Shown: piece by piece, positions 26,336 to 38,633 of the stretch | Numbering within the stretch: the first letter of the stretch is position 1 | Layout of the letters: every line of letters starts with the position of its first letter | NCBI RefSeq assembly: GCF_001205715.1 | Contig: NZ_AQQZ01000004.1 | Location: 310,001 to 374,000, forward strand | DNA from: Pseudaestuariivita atlantica | GTDB taxonomy: Bacteria; Pseudomonadota; Alphaproteobacteria; Rhodobacterales; Rhodobacteraceae | Direction: 5' to 3' | Length of the DNA: 64,000 bases | Notes under the pieces: generated by a model | The model's input: only the letters and a program-made list of their open reading frames with translations | The model's database searches: none | What the model was told of the DNA's origin: nothing | Made by a program: the position numbers and the translations under genes

Positions 26336-28473
26336 CTCCAGAACCTTCCCCAGCTGCGTTCCATGTCCGGTCGGTGATAGTCGCGGATGCGGTCGTAGAG
26401 CCGGCCATCGACATTCAGGCGCGCGCCGCCGTCGCGGGTCAGCGACTGGATGGCGACCGTGTTGGTACGGCGCGTCGCGGTACCCGTCACCCAGCCCAGC
26501 GGGACGGTGATGCGGATGCCCTTGTCGAACGACCCCTCGCCGAAATCGGCGGCCGAGACGTCGGTCATCGTGGCATAGGCCCCCACGCGCCAGCCATTGG
26601 CAAATTCGCGGTCGATCGACAGGGTCGCGCCGTAGTCACCGGCAAGGTAGCGGCCCACGTCAAGCTGGCCGTGGAACCCGTTGCCGAACGAGTAGTAGGC
26701 CGAGGCGTGCCCGGTGATGATCGTGCAATCAGAGAAGTTCTCGTTCGCCTTCAGCGTCGCGCAGTCCTGAAGCCCAAACCCTTGTGCGTATTCGCGTTGG
26801 CGGACCGCGTTGATCTCGGCCCCCAGCGCAAGGCGGCTGTTGACCGGTTTCCACAGCACCTCGCCCGAGATACCGGCATACATCGGCTCAAGATACCCGA
26901 CGGTCGCGCGGCCATACAGGTTCTTCCCAAGGCGCGCATAGCCCGTCAGCGTCAGGTGTTCGAGCGCCGGATCGCCCTCGGCCGCGAAGCGGTTGAAGTT
27001 CGTGCGCACCCGCGGCAGCACCGAGTTGGACGGGCGCAGGTCCGTCAGGTTGCCGCCAAGGCGCTTGGTAACCGACCCTGACAGGACGAAATTCGGCGTA
27101 AATTCGTACCGCGCCTGCAGGCGACCACCCAGATCGGCGCGCACCGGGCTGTCGGGATCGAACACCGACAGCGACAGGTAGGGCGCAAGCGACCAGATGA
27201 ATTTCGGATAGATGTTGTCGTCATCCAGCGCCGGCAGCTTGCCGAAGGCGTCGGTGAACTCGGCCCGTGCAAGGATCGCCGTGGCCTTGCTGTTTTCAAG
27301 GTCCTCGATGTCCGAGCGTTTCAGCGTCACCGCCGAAATGGCGAGGCCGTTGACCACCGGGATGATCACGAATTCCTCGACCGATGGTGGGACGACGCGG
27401 CTCATGATGCGCGCGGCGCGGCCAACGGCTTGTGGCGTGGTGTTGTACGTGCCGTTGCGCATCCGCAAAACGGCGCGGCGCCCGTCCGATTCAAAGCCCT
27501 GGAATTCAAGCCCGTCGGTGTTGAGCGCGGTGATCATCTGCTGCCGGATGTTCGCGCGCTGATCGGGCCGCGTGACCCAGCCAAGATCGGCGGCAACGGT
27601 CCGGTCGCGGCGCGATACCGGGACCGGGGCCTGGTCGCGCCCGCCCGGCACGATGGCACGGCGTGGGTTGGCGTGGATCGTCAGTTGCGCGCCGAATTCC
27701 TCGCCATAGGCATAATAGAATGACAACTGGTGGCCGTTGCGCAGGCGGTAATCGATCCCGTAGTTCCAGTTCGACGTGCCGCGGAACTGGCCGCTCGTGC
27801 GTTCGAGGTTGTAGTTGTCCGACGAGTATTCGACCTTGAAGGTCAGGCGGTCATTCGGGCTGTAGCTGACGCCGCCGAAACCCGCGACATCGCCGCGGAA
27901 CCAGCGATCCGATGTCAGGGTGCCGCCTTGCGGGTCGATGGCGGTCGGGCGTGTGCCTGTTGTCGCGAACGGATTGACCGTCCCGAACCGGCCCCAGCCA
28001 ACCCCGCCGGTGACTTGTAGTCCGGGCACGACCTCTTTCGTGGCCACGATGTATTCGCCGCCCAGAAGGCCCGTCCCGATGAAGTCCTGAAGGCCGACCA
28101 CGACGCTGGGCCAGTACCGGCCCTCTTTCAGGACCTGGTAGCGGATGTCGAAGCTGCGGTCGAAGAAGTTGCCGTTTACCGCGCCGGGGATCGGCAATTG
28201 CCGGATGGAGGAATACCGGAACGCCGCCTGGATACGCGGAGTAATCTGGAAGGCGAGCGTCGTGCGGGTCTGGTCCCCGAACCCGGCAAAGGTCGTCGAC
28301 AGGGTCGCGTCCGGCGCCATGTTGGCGGTCGGCATGTCGACCAGACCGGGCAGACCGTAGAAGTTGAAACTCTCAGGCCGTGACTGCGCCTGAACCGCAC
28401 TTGCCGCTGCAAGGGCCGACGCCGCAACCAGACCAATGAAACCGGCACGCCTGCAAACTGGGTGATCTGCCAT
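26332..28473 (-). CDS. YjbH family outer-membrane beta-barrel protein
   Basis: A 713-residue YjbH-like protein. A signal peptide is followed by PESFNFYGLPGLVDMPTANM, the family opening, and then many alternating aromatic/hydrophobic strands typical of one or two beta barrels. The likely role is outer-membrane passage or handling of exopolysaccharide together with the YjbF-like lipoprotein. Start ATG 28473 (MADHPV) is preferred; a TTG at 28479 would add two residues. The upstream 28474-28719 stretch holds its promoter region but no gene I can support. Confidence 0.87.
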   Translation of the reverse strand: MADHPVCRRAGFIGLVAASALAAASAVQAQSRPESFNFYGLPGLVDMPTANMAPDATLSTTFAGFGDQTRTTLAFQITPRIQAAFRYSSIRQLPIPGAVNGNFFDRSFDIRYQVLKEGRYWPSVVVGLQDFIGTGLLGGEYIVATKEVVPGLQVTGGVGWGRFGTVNPFATTGTRPTAIDPQGGTLTSDRWFRGDVAGFGGVSYSPNDRLTFKVEYSSDNYNLERTSGQFRGTSNWNYGIDYRLRNGHQLSFYYAYGEEFGAQLTIHANPRRAIVPGGRDQAPVPVSRRDRTVAADLGWVTRPDQRANIRQQMITALNTDGLEFQGFESDGRRAVLRMRNGTYNTTPQAVGRAARIMSRVVPPSVEEFVIIPVVNGLAISAVTLKRSDIEDLENSKATAILARAEFTDAFGKLPALDDDNIYPKFIWSLAPYLSLSVFDPDSPVRADLGGRLQARYEFTPNFVLSGSVTKRLGGNLTDLRPSNSVLPRVRTNFNRFAAEGDPALEHLTLTGYARLGKNLYGRATVGYLEPMYAGISGEVLWKPVNSRLALGAEINAVRQREYAQGFGLQDCATLKANENFSDCTIITGHASAYYSFGNGFHGQLDVGRYLAGDYGATLSIDREFANGWRVGAYATMTDVSAADFGEGSFDKGIRITVPLGWVTGTATRRTNTVAIQSLTRDGGARLNVDGRLYDRIRDYHRPDMERSWGRFWR

Positions 28474-28719
28474 GGTCAATGCCTCGCCCTCAAAAATCGC
28501 CGTTGGATCAGCGGTAAGCGACCGCGTTGACCAAGTCTATCCGCACAGGATACGGCGATTCCCCGCTGTGGGAAATTCGGCACGTTTTTGGGCAGTCTCT
28601 TGCTGGTCGTGCCTAAGCATCGCGGAGTTGAGAAATTTTTTTGTTTGCAGAAGTCCTAAGAATGGATTCTACTAATTTGAAGGTGAGGCCCATCAGCGTA
28701 TCGCTTTAATCTTGGCGGA

Positions 28720-28833
28720 TTAGCAGCCCTTTTTGGGCTTGGAACGACGATGCGGCTTCACCGAAACAATCTTCGGTCCTGGCTTCTTCGTCGCGCGAAC
28801 CGTTCTTGTGACCGGTTTACAACTTTTTGCCAT
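28720..28833 (-). CDS. Small highly basic protein, 37 residues, unknown function
   Basis: ATG at 28833 follows a near-perfect Shine-Dalgarno (GGAGGTGG, 3-10 bases upstream), and the frame ends with TAA at 28720-28722. The 37 residues hold 9 Lys, 4 Arg, 1 His and 5 Pro, with no acidic residue. There are two Cys, at positions 5 and 37 (the last residue). It starts MAKSCKPVTRTVRATKK and ends with a Lys/Pro-rich tail and Gly-Cys. The final codons form an AGCCC/GGGCT hairpin. It resembles a nucleic-acid-binding or ribosome-associated peptide by composition only. It lies between yjbH and gyrB. I do not recognise a family. Confidence 0.65.
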   Translation of the reverse strand: MAKSCKPVTRTVRATKKPGPKIVSVKPHRRSKPKKGC

Positions 28834-28949
28834 CTTCCACCTCCTTTCTCGCCAAAGTGTGACGCAAGGTTTTGTGGCTGCCGATGGGCCTCATGCCAAG
28901 TGTTGGGAATCTCGCTTGCGGAGTCAACGTTCAATGAGGGATTCGGGCG

Positions 28950-31516
<2,567 letters not shown>

Positions 31517-31521
31517 CCGCC

Positions 31522-32142
31522 TCAGGTGAAGGGAATCAGGCAGCCCACAGCGAGCAGCATCAGCCCTGACACGATGTTCAGACGCTTCAACCCTTCGGGC
31601 GATGCAATCAGTGCGCGGGCGCGGCCGATGAAGAACGCCATCGTCAGGTTGCCGAATAACGGGACGAAGATCGACGCGGCGACGATGGCGGCGATGTCTT
31701 GCCACGTGACCCGCGTGAGGTCGAAGAACCCCGGAAGGACGCCCATGTAGAACAGGATCGCCTTGGGATTGCCGAGGATCAGCGCAACACCCGCCGCGAA
31801 CCCCGCCCACCAGCCGGGGCGCGTCAGGCGGCTGTCGGTCACGATGGGGCGGTCCGATGTACGGATCAACTGCCAGCCCATCCAGAAAAACAGCCCCGCC
31901 GCGACCCAGCGCAGGACCGTCATCACCCCGTCGAACATGCTGGCGACCCATGTCACGCCAAGGATCGCGAGGAAGGGCCACAGCACGTCGCCCACCACGA
32001 CCCCCAGCGCCAGCGGCACGGCGGCACGGAACCCGCCGGACAGGCTGCGTGCGATCAGTCCAACCCAGACCGGTCCGGGGGTGAAGAAGAGGATCAGAAG
32101 TGCCCCGACATAGAGCGCCATGTCTCCCGCCGACAGCGTCAT
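31522..32142 (-). CDS. LysE/RhtB family amino-acid exporter
   Basis: A 206-residue membrane protein of the LysE/RhtB translocator family. Six hydrophobic segments are visible. The family pattern FFTPGPVWVGLIARSLSGG near residue 20 and ALILGNPKAILFYMGVLPGF near residue 120 are characteristic. The exported substrate is unknown. The start at 32142 overlaps the recF stop by four bases, so it is likely co-transcribed with recF. Its insertion between recF and gyrB departs from the classical dnaA-dnaN-recF-gyrB string. Confidence 0.9.
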   Translation of the reverse strand: MTLSAGDMALYVGALLILFFTPGPVWVGLIARSLSGGFRAAVPLALGVVVGDVLWPFLAILGVTWVASMFDGVMTVLRWVAAGLFFWMGWQLIRTSDRPIVTDSRLTRPGWWAGFAAGVALILGNPKAILFYMGVLPGFFDLTRVTWQDIAAIVAASIFVPLFGNLTMAFFIGRARALIASPEGLKRLNIVSGLMLLAVGCLIPFT

Positions 32143-33239
32143 TCCACGGTCACCGTGCTGACGCCGTCTTCGTCTTCGACGAGCAGGCGCTGGGCGCGGT
32201 CGCCGAGGTCCTCGAACAGGTCGGGGCCCGTCCCGGTCATCCATGCCTGCGCACCCAGCGCGCAGACCTCGTCGTAAAGCGCGGCGCGGCGGTTCGCGTC
32301 GAGATGGGCAGCGACCTCGTCCAGCAGCAAGAGCGGCGGCGTGCCGATCCGCGCCTTGAGCGCACGCGCGTTCGACAGGATCAGGGACAAAAGAAGCGCC
32401 TTCTGCTCCCCGGTCGAACAATCGCGGGCGGGTACGTCCTTGGCCGCGTATCGCCCGCTCAGATCCGCGCGGTGGGGGCCGACCAGCGTGCGCCCGGCTG
32501 CGAGATCGCGAAAGCGGCTCTCTTCCAGCGCGTCGGCGAGGTCTTCGGCGGTTTCCGGCAGATCGCCCTCGATTGGTTCAAGGCTCAGTTCGGCCGCAGG
32601 GAAGGCGGTGGTGGCATCCTGTTGCGCGGTGCGCAGCGCGTCGAGCGTCGCCATGCGGTGGCTATGCACGGCAGCGCCGCTTTCGGCCATCTGGCGTTCC
32701 AGCGCCCGGTACCAGTGCGCGTCGCGCACCTGTTCCTTCAGCAGGCGGTTGCGTTCCCGCATTGCCTTTTCATAGGCCAGCGTCGCGGTCGCGTGGTCGG
32801 GAAAGAGGCTCATCGCGGCGCGGTCAAGGAACCTGCGCCGCCCCTCGGCTCCTTCGATCCACAGCCGGTCCATCGCGGGGATCAGCCACAGCACGCGGAT
32901 GCGTTCGGCGAGGTCAAGCTGCGAGGCGGCCTTGCTGTCGATCCGCACCTGCCGCGCCGCGCCAGCATCAGACCAGGTTTTGACCTCGATCGTCTCGCCA
33001 TCGCGGATGACTTCGGCGGTCAGTTTCCAGCCCAGCGCCTCGGGGCGGCGGGTCATGTCGGCGGCGGCGGCCCGGCGCAGGCCGCGCCCGGCCGAAAGAA
33101 GGGAAATCGCCTCGATCAGGTTTGTCTTCCCCGATCCGTTCGCTCCGTGGATCGCGACGGGCCGCGCATCAAGCCGCAGGCGGGCCACGCGGTGCGACCG
33201 GAAATGCGACAGGGTCAGGGACGCGACATGCAGGCTCAT
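32139..33239 (-). CDS. recF: DNA replication and repair protein RecF
   Basis: RecF (366 aa) is an SMC-like ATPase that helps load RecA at gaps. The Walker A motif GANGSGKTNLIEAISLLSAG is at about residues 34-53, the signature region follows (CSTGEQKALLLSLILSNA), and Walker B is LLLLDEVAAHLDANRR. The start (MSLHVASLTLSHFRSHR) matches the family. The gene lies 43 bases downstream of dnaN. Confidence 0.96.
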   Translation of the reverse strand: MSLHVASLTLSHFRSHRVARLRLDARPVAIHGANGSGKTNLIEAISLLSAGRGLRRAAAADMTRRPEALGWKLTAEVIRDGETIEVKTWSDAGAARQVRIDSKAASQLDLAERIRVLWLIPAMDRLWIEGAEGRRRFLDRAAMSLFPDHATATLAYEKAMRERNRLLKEQVRDAHWYRALERQMAESGAAVHSHRMATLDALRTAQQDATTAFPAAELSLEPIEGDLPETAEDLADALEESRFRDLAAGRTLVGPHRADLSGRYAAKDVPARDCSTGEQKALLLSLILSNARALKARIGTPPLLLLDEVAAHLDANRRAALYDEVCALGAQAWMTGTGPDLFEDLGDRAQRLLVEDEDGVSTVTVE

Positions 33240-33282
33240 GCGCGGAAACGGCGTGTCAGGGTCGAAATCGACGGCTGGCGCG

Positions 33283-34401
33283 TCACACGCGCATCGGCAT
33301 CACGACGTAGATCGCCGAAGTGTCGTTGCCTTCCCGCATCAGGGTCGGATCACCCGCCGAGTTGAACAGGAACACGGCGTTCTCACGGTCCACCTGGCTC
33401 GCGATTTCCAGAAGGTATTTCGCGTTGAACCCGATCTCGAGCTTGTCGTCGCCATAGGCCACGCCCAGCTCTTCCTCGGCAGCGCCGCTGTCGGGCGCGT
33501 TGACCGACAGGATCAGGCGATCCTCGTCCAGTTGCATCTTCACCGCGCGCGAGCGTTCCGACGACACGGTGGCCACCCGGTCGACCGCGCTGGCGAATTC
33601 CTTGGCATCCACTTCCATCTTGCGCGTGTTGCCCGAGGGAATGACGCGCGAATAGTCGGGGAAGGTGCCGTCGATGACCTTGGAGGTGAGCGTGATGTCC
33701 TCGGTCGCGAAGCGGACCTTGGTCTCGCTCACCGACACGGCGATGGGCGTGTCGTCATCGTCCAGCAGCTTGCGCAACTCGCCCACTGTCTTCCGGGGAA
33801 CGATCACGCCGGGCATCGTTTCCGCGCCCTGGGGCAGGTCCGCGTCGATCCGGGCCAGGCGGTGGCCGTCCGTCGCGACGCAACGCAGGGTCTGCCCGCC
33901 TTCGCCCTCAGCGACATGCATGTAGACGCCGTTCAGGTAATACCGCGTCTCTTCGGTCGAGATCGCGAATTTCGACTTGTCGAACAGGCGGCGCAGAACG
34001 TCCGACTTGGCCGAGAAGTTCGCGGCATAATCCGAGGCCGGCATGACCGGGAAATCCTCGCGCGGCAGCGTGGCAAGCTGGAAGTTGGACCGGCCCGCCT
34101 CAACCGTCAGGCGACCCGATCCCGGCTCTTCCGTCAGGGTGACAAGCGCGCCGTCGGGCAGCTTGCGCACGATCTCGTGCAAGGTGACCGCGTTCACCGT
34201 CGTCGCGCCCGAGCGTTCGACCTGTGCAGGCGCCTGGTCGACCACCTCGATATCCAGATCTGTGGCGCGGAACTGCGCCTTGTCATCGGCGGCCTCGATC
34301 AGCACGTTGGCAAGGATCGGGATGGTGTTGCGCCGTTCAACCACGGACTGCGCCTGGCTCACCGCCTTCAGCAATGTGCCCCGTTCGATGCTGACCTTCA
34401 T
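33283..34401 (-). CDS. dnaN: DNA polymerase III beta subunit (sliding clamp)
   Basis: The beta clamp (372 aa) encircles DNA and tethers polymerase III. Start ATG 34401 gives MKVSIERGTLLKAVSQAQSV, followed by VVERRNTIPILANVLIEA as in alphaproteobacterial clamps. The frame continues open upstream without homology, so the internal ATG is the right start. Three repeated clamp domains of about 120 residues are suggested by length, and the C-terminus PTLMREGNDTSAIYVVMPMR is the standard clamp ending. Confidence 0.97.
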   Translation of the reverse strand: MKVSIERGTLLKAVSQAQSVVERRNTIPILANVLIEAADDKAQFRATDLDIEVVDQAPAQVERSGATTVNAVTLHEIVRKLPDGALVTLTEEPGSGRLTVEAGRSNFQLATLPREDFPVMPASDYAANFSAKSDVLRRLFDKSKFAISTEETRYYLNGVYMHVAEGEGGQTLRCVATDGHRLARIDADLPQGAETMPGVIVPRKTVGELRKLLDDDDTPIAVSVSETKVRFATEDITLTSKVIDGTFPDYSRVIPSGNTRKMEVDAKEFASAVDRVATVSSERSRAVKMQLDEDRLILSVNAPDSGAAEEELGVAYGDDKLEIGFNAKYLLEIASQVDRENAVFLFNSAGDPTLMREGNDTSAIYVVMPMRV

Positions 34402-34481
34402 GCGCCATCCCTCCACGTGCCGGACCGCGACTTTAGACCAAACAGCCGCCCGCTCAAGTGCGTTATTGGCGGTTGTCGGCA

Positions 34482-34520
34482 CAAAGCAAAAGCGCGTCAA
34501 GGTGTGCAACCCTGACGCGC
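34482..34520 (-). terminator. Rho-independent terminator after dnaA
   Basis: On the minus strand, an 8-bp GCGCGTCA/TGACGCGC stem (34513-34520 with 34492-34499) is followed by a T-rich run (complement of 34482-34491). It lies 31 bases beyond the dnaA stop and so separates dnaA from the dnaN transcript. Confidence 0.75.
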
Positions 34521-34550
34521 CCTGTTTAAGGCCCGAGTGAGTCCGCCGCG

Positions 34551-35912
34551 CTACCCTTCGAGGGACCGGCGCAGGATTTCGATGTCTTCGGCGATATGCG
34601 GATCGGCAAGGCGCAACTCCTCGATCCGTTTGACACCGTGCATGACGGTGGTGTGGTCGCGCCCGCCAAACCGGCGACCGATTTCGGGCAGGCTGCGCGT
34701 GGTCAGCTTCTTGCACAGCCACATCGCCACCTGCCGGGGCCGGGCGAAGGCGCGCAGGCGCTTGGGACCAATCATGTCGCTGAGGCGGATGTTGTAATGC
34801 TCGGCCACCTTGCGCTGGATCTCCTCGACCGTGATCTTGCGCTCGGATGCGCGGATCACGTCGGCAAGGCAATCCTGCGTCAGTTCCATGTTGATCGGCT
34901 TGCCGACGAGCGAGGCGAAGGCAAAGAGCCGGGTCAACGCGCCTTCGAGCACGCGGACGTTCGACGTGATGCGGTGCGCGAGGAATTCGAGCACGCCGTC
35001 GTCCATTTCGAGGTCGGGATAGCTGGCCTGCTGCTTCAGGACCTTCGACTGCAGGATGCCAAGGCGCAATTCGTAATCGGTCGGGTGCAGGTCGACGATC
35101 AGGCCGGATTGCAGGCGCGACTTGATCCGGTTTTCCATGTCCTTGATCTCGCCCGGCGCGCGGTCGGCCGAGATGATGATCTGCTTGTTCTGGTCCACCA
35201 GTGCGTTGAACGTGTGAAAGAACTCTTCCTGCGTGCTGTCCTTGCCGGCGATGAATTGCACGTCGTCGACCATCAGCACATCGACCGACCGGAACAGTTC
35301 CTTGAAGTCCATCATCTTCTTGTCGCGCAGCGCCTGCACGAAGCGGTACATGAACTGTTCCGCTGACAGGTACAGCACGTTCAGGTCGGGACGGTCGGTC
35401 TTCAGCTTCCAGGCGATGGCGTGCATCAGGTGCGTCTTGCCGAGGCCCACGCCACCATACAGGAACAGCGGGTTGAAGGTGACGGCACCACCTTCGGCGA
35501 CGCGCTGGGACGCGGCGTGGGCCAGCTCGTTCGGTTTGCCCACGATGAAGCTGTCGAAGGTGAAGCGTTCATCAAGCGGGGCGGAAAGCATGGCGTCGGA
35601 CCTTTGGGTTGTCTTGGCAGGAACGGGGCGGGCGGCCGGCGCGGCCTTCGGTTCGGCAATCGGGGTGGTGGGCACCGCGAACTCGATCCGGCGGACATCG
35701 GCGCCACGGGCCGACATCTGGTACAGGATCAGGTCACCGAAATTCTGCGAGACGTAATTGCCAAGGAAGGTCGTGGGAACGAGAAACCGCGCGACGCCAT
35801 CGTCGACGCCCGAATATTCCAGCGGCTTGATCCAGTTCACGTAATTGTTTCTGCCCACGGTCTCTTGCAGCGTATTCTGCAAAGCCCCCCATTGATCTCG
35901 CGTCATCGCCAT
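34551..35912 (-). CDS. dnaA: Chromosomal replication initiator DnaA
   Basis: DnaA (453 aa) binds DnaA boxes and opens the origin. Start ATG 35912 (MAMTRDQWGALQNTLQ) has a purine-rich GGCAGAGAG just upstream; ATG 35906 is an alternative. Domain I is followed by a Pro/Ala linker. The AAA+ P-loop is LYGGVGLGKTHLMHAIAW near residue 150, and Walker B is LMVDDVQFIAGKDSTQ. The C-terminal DnaA-box-binding domain ends with FGGRDHTTVMHGVKRIEEL. The gene is about 20 kb from the putative origin, an arrangement common in alphaproteobacteria. Confidence 0.97.
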   Translation of the reverse strand: MAMTRDQWGALQNTLQETVGRNNYVNWIKPLEYSGVDDGVARFLVPTTFLGNYVSQNFGDLILYQMSARGADVRRIEFAVPTTPIAEPKAAPAARPVPAKTTQRSDAMLSAPLDERFTFDSFIVGKPNELAHAASQRVAEGGAVTFNPLFLYGGVGLGKTHLMHAIAWKLKTDRPDLNVLYLSAEQFMYRFVQALRDKKMMDFKELFRSVDVLMVDDVQFIAGKDSTQEEFFHTFNALVDQNKQIIISADRAPGEIKDMENRIKSRLQSGLIVDLHPTDYELRLGILQSKVLKQQASYPDLEMDDGVLEFLAHRITSNVRVLEGALTRLFAFASLVGKPINMELTQDCLADVIRASERKITVEEIQRKVAEHYNIRLSDMIGPKRLRAFARPRQVAMWLCKKLTTRSLPEIGRRFGGRDHTTVMHGVKRIEELRLADPHIAEDIEILRRSLEG

Positions 35913-36367
35913 CTCTCTGCCTGTCACGCGCGGCGCCCTTAACGCGGCACCTGCACGGAGTTTCCCACTATGCTCGCGACACGCCGAACCGGTTTGTGTC
36001 GGCGCCCGATCAGGCACGCCGCACAGCCTCGACATTCCTACAGTGTCCTTTTGGACGTATGCAGACCATGGTCGGAACGATGCCGGTACGCCGGGCTCCC
36101 ACACCCGCTTGCCATACTCTCACAATCACTTAGCAGCAGCGATCATTCCAAGGACCATCAAGTCCCCCCAACGCGACGCGAGTCGCACCGGTAGGATTAC
36201 CAATTCGCCTGCGCTCGGTTCAACAAACCTTTGCTCTTGACTTGAAGAGTAGGCGACCGAATCCCGGTTCAGACAAATGTAAAAACGACGTGAAATTTTT
36301 GCGACACAAACAAAAAATCGGCGTCTCCACAGGGAGACGCCGATCGCGAAAAAAATTTCGATTCGGG
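35913..36367. other. dnaA-rpsT intergenic region
   Basis: 455 bases without a gene I can support. The dnaA-proximal half must hold the dnaA promoter region. The rpsT-proximal end holds the rpsT terminator at 36312-36342. No DnaA box (TTATNCACA type) was found, so this is not my candidate origin. Nothing else recognisable is seen. Confidence 0.5.
36312..36342 (-). terminator. Rho-independent terminator after rpsT
   Basis: A perfect 10-bp stem (36333-36342 with 36319-36328; CGGCGTCTCC/GGAGACGCCG) and 4-base loop, followed on the minus strand by a run of six T (complement of 36312-36317). It lies 26 bases beyond the rpsT stop. Confidence 0.92.
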
Positions 36368-36631
36368 TTAACCGAGTTGCTTGATGCGGGAGGCCAGCCG
36401 CGACACTTTCCGCGATGCGGTGTTTTTATGATACACACCCTTGGTGACGCCGCGCATCAGCTCGGGCTGGGCGGCGCGCAGGGCCGCTTCGGCCGCGGAT
36501 TTGTCGCCGGATGCGATTGCTTCTTCAACCTTGCGCAGGAAGGTACGGATGCGCGAGCGGCGCGCCTTGTTCACGGCGAAGCGTGCTTCGTTCTGGCGGG
36601 CGCGTTTCTTGGCCTGGGGCGAATTTGCCAT
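36368..36631 (-). CDS. rpsT: 30S ribosomal protein S20
   Basis: S20 (87 aa) binds the 16S rRNA 5' and 3' minor domains during early assembly. The sequence is Lys/Arg-rich, opens [20 protein letters not shown], and has the conserved helix pattern [15 protein letters not shown]. The C-terminal [18 protein letters not shown] is typical. It is a single gene between a strong terminator and the enoyl-CoA hydratase. Confidence 0.98.
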   Translation of the reverse strand: MANSPQAKKRARQNEARFAVNKARRSRIRTFLRKVEEAIASGDKSAAEAALRAAQPELMRGVTKGVYHKNTASRKVSRLASRIKQLG

Positions 36632-36784
36632 GTGTCGTGTCCCTCTTTCCGGGTCGTGGGTCAGTGCAAAAAGCGCGCAATGCCCACCCGTGATCAGAGG
36701 AGGAACCTTCTTGCCAAAGCGGGCAGCACGCGCATGTGATGCGCCGCACTACCCGAACGGGCCGCATGATGCAAACGGTTTGCG

Positions 36785-37561
36785 TTACTTGTCGCGGAAC
36801 TGCGCTTCGCGCTTTTCGACAAAGGCGTTCATGCCTTCGGTCTGGTCCTCGGTCGCGAACAAGGAATGGAAGGCGCGGCGTTCGAACAGAACGCCTTCGG
36901 TCAGGCCGATCTCCACGCTGCGGTTGACGCACTCCTTGACCACCCGCGCCGTCATCGTCGACTTCGCGGCGATCTTCTCAGCCGCGCCACGGGCGACTTC
37001 CATCAGCTTCTTGGCGGGGACCACGCGACTGACGAGGCCCGAGCGTTCGGCCTCCTCGGCATCCATGAAGCGGCCCGTCAGGTGCATGTCCATCGACTTC
37101 GCCTTGCCCACCGCGTGGGTCAGGCGCTGCGAGCCGCCGATCCCGGCGACAACGCCAAGGTTGATTTCGGGCTGGCCGAATTTCGCGGTGTCGGCGGCGA
37201 TGATGAAATCGCACATCATGGCCAGCTCGCACCCACCGCCCAGAGCGTATCCCGCGACCGCCGCGATGACGGGTTTGCGGATTCGCACGAAATCGTCGTG
37301 GAAATCGGCGAACAGGTTCTCGCTGTGCACCTCGACGAAGGTCTTGTGCGACATCTCCTCGATATCGGCACCCGCGGCAAAGGCCTTGGTGGACCCCGTC
37401 AGGATGATGCAGCGCACCTTGTCGTTGCGGTCTGCATCCTTCAACGCCTCGATCATCTCGCCCAGAAGTTGCGTGTTCAGGGCGTTCAGGGCGTCCGGTC
37501 TGTTGAGGGTCAGGGTGCAGATATGGTCTTCGATCTCGACGGTGATCGTCTCGTAGGCCAT
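36785..37561 (-). CDS. Enoyl-CoA hydratase
   Basis: An enoyl-CoA hydratase (258 aa) of the crotonase superfamily, adding water to 2-enoyl-CoA in fatty acid or related degradation. Start ATG 37561 gives [20 protein letters not shown]. The CoA-binding [10 protein letters not shown], the oxyanion-hole loop ([18 protein letters not shown]) with one catalytic Glu, and [16 protein letters not shown] with the second catalytic Glu are visible. This matches the short-chain hydratase subgroup. The closest symbol (paaF, fadB1 or ech) cannot be settled by reading. Confidence 0.94.
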   Translation of the reverse strand: MAYETITVEIEDHICTLTLNRPDALNALNTQLLGEMIEALKDADRNDKVRCIILTGSTKAFAAGADIEEMSHKTFVEVHSENLFADFHDDFVRIRKPVIAAVAGYALGGGCELAMMCDFIIAADTAKFGQPEINLGVVAGIGGSQRLTHAVGKAKSMDMHLTGRFMDAEEAERSGLVSRVVPAKKLMEVARGAAEKIAAKSTMTARVVKECVNRSVEIGLTEGVLFERRAFHSLFATEDQTEGMNAFVEKREAQFRDK

Positions 37562-37624
37562 GAGCGGGCTCTCGGTTGTTACCTCAAGGCGCCACACCTA
37601 ACAGCCATGTGTCACCCCGCCAAG

Positions 37625-38476
37625 TTATCTTTGGCATTGCGCGCAATAGAAAGTTGAGCGTCCGGCCTGCGTGATTCGGCGAACCGTTCCGTCGCAACCG
37701 TCGCGGCGGCACGGCGCGCCCTCGCGTCCGTAGACATCGAATTTGTGCTGGAAATATCCAAGCTCTCCATCGGCTTGGCGGTAATCGCGCAAGGAGGAGC
37801 CGCCGGCGTCGATCGCCTCGGTCAACACGTCGCGGATGATCGGAACCAGCGCGGCCACGCGATCGCCGGCGATGCGACCGGCTTTGCGCGACGGCGAAAT
37901 TCCCGCCCGGAACAGCGCCTCGCAGACATAGATGTTGCCCAGCCCCGCCACGATCCGCTGATCCAGAAGCGCGGATTTCACTGGCGTGTTGCGGTTTTTC
38001 AACGCGGTCTTCAGCACCGTTTCGTCAAACGCGTTGCCCAGAGGTTCGGGACCCAGCTTGGCCAGCAGCGGATGCCGGTCCGCGTCGTCGGACGGGAAAA
38101 GATCCATCGCGCCGAACCGGCGCGGGTCGTTGAAGGTGATGCGCGCGCCGCTCTGCATGTCGATCTGCACGTGATCGTGCGTTTCGCGCAGCGGATGGTC
38201 GTGCACGAAGCGCCCCAGCGGATCGCCCGATATGGTCATCCGGCCCGACATGCCCAGATGCACCAGAAGCGTCTCGCCCGAACCAAGGTCGACAAGGATG
38301 TATTTCGACCGCCGCCGCAGGCCAAGCACGGGTTGGCCGGTCAGCCGTTCGGCCATGCGTTCGGGAAAGGGCCAGCGCAGGTCCGGGCGACGCACCTCGA
38401 CCCGGTCGATCCGCCCGCCATCCATCACCAGCGCAAGCCCGCGGCGGACGGTTTCGACTTCGGGCAATTCGGGCAT
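37625..38476 (-). CDS. mutM: Formamidopyrimidine-DNA glycosylase
   Basis: Fpg/MutM (283 aa) excises 8-oxoguanine and nicks the abasic site. Start ATG 38476 gives [18 protein letters not shown], in which Pro2 is the catalytic nucleophile and Glu3 its partner. The conserved [26 protein letters not shown] and the C-terminal zinc finger ([13 protein letters not shown] then FYCAQCQR, four Cys) are all present. It is divergent from ubiE. Confidence 0.97.
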   Translation of the reverse strand: MPELPEVETVRRGLALVMDGGRIDRVEVRRPDLRWPFPERMAERLTGQPVLGLRRRSKYILVDLGSGETLLVHLGMSGRMTISGDPLGRFVHDHPLRETHDHVQIDMQSGARITFNDPRRFGAMDLFPSDDADRHPLLAKLGPEPLGNAFDETVLKTALKNRNTPVKSALLDQRIVAGLGNIYVCEALFRAGISPSRKAGRIAGDRVAALVPIIRDVLTEAIDAGGSSLRDYRQADGELGYFQHKFDVYGREGAPCRRDGCDGTVRRITQAGRSTFYCAQCQR

Positions 38477-38633
38477 CGCGTGCTCCCTCGGCAGACGCTG
38501 CACTTGAGCATCGCCCGTGCCGGGACACAAGCGCCGCCCGAAGCCCTGCGACAACGTGGGAATTTGACGATTTGTCTCGCGCCCACATTTGTGTCAGGGG
38601 TCACAGCGGCTTTGCCACGGACGGAAGATACCG

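Noticed and set aside
35913-36367. Origin next to dnaA
   Set aside because: No DnaA boxes found in this gap; the hemJ-maf gap is a better candidate.
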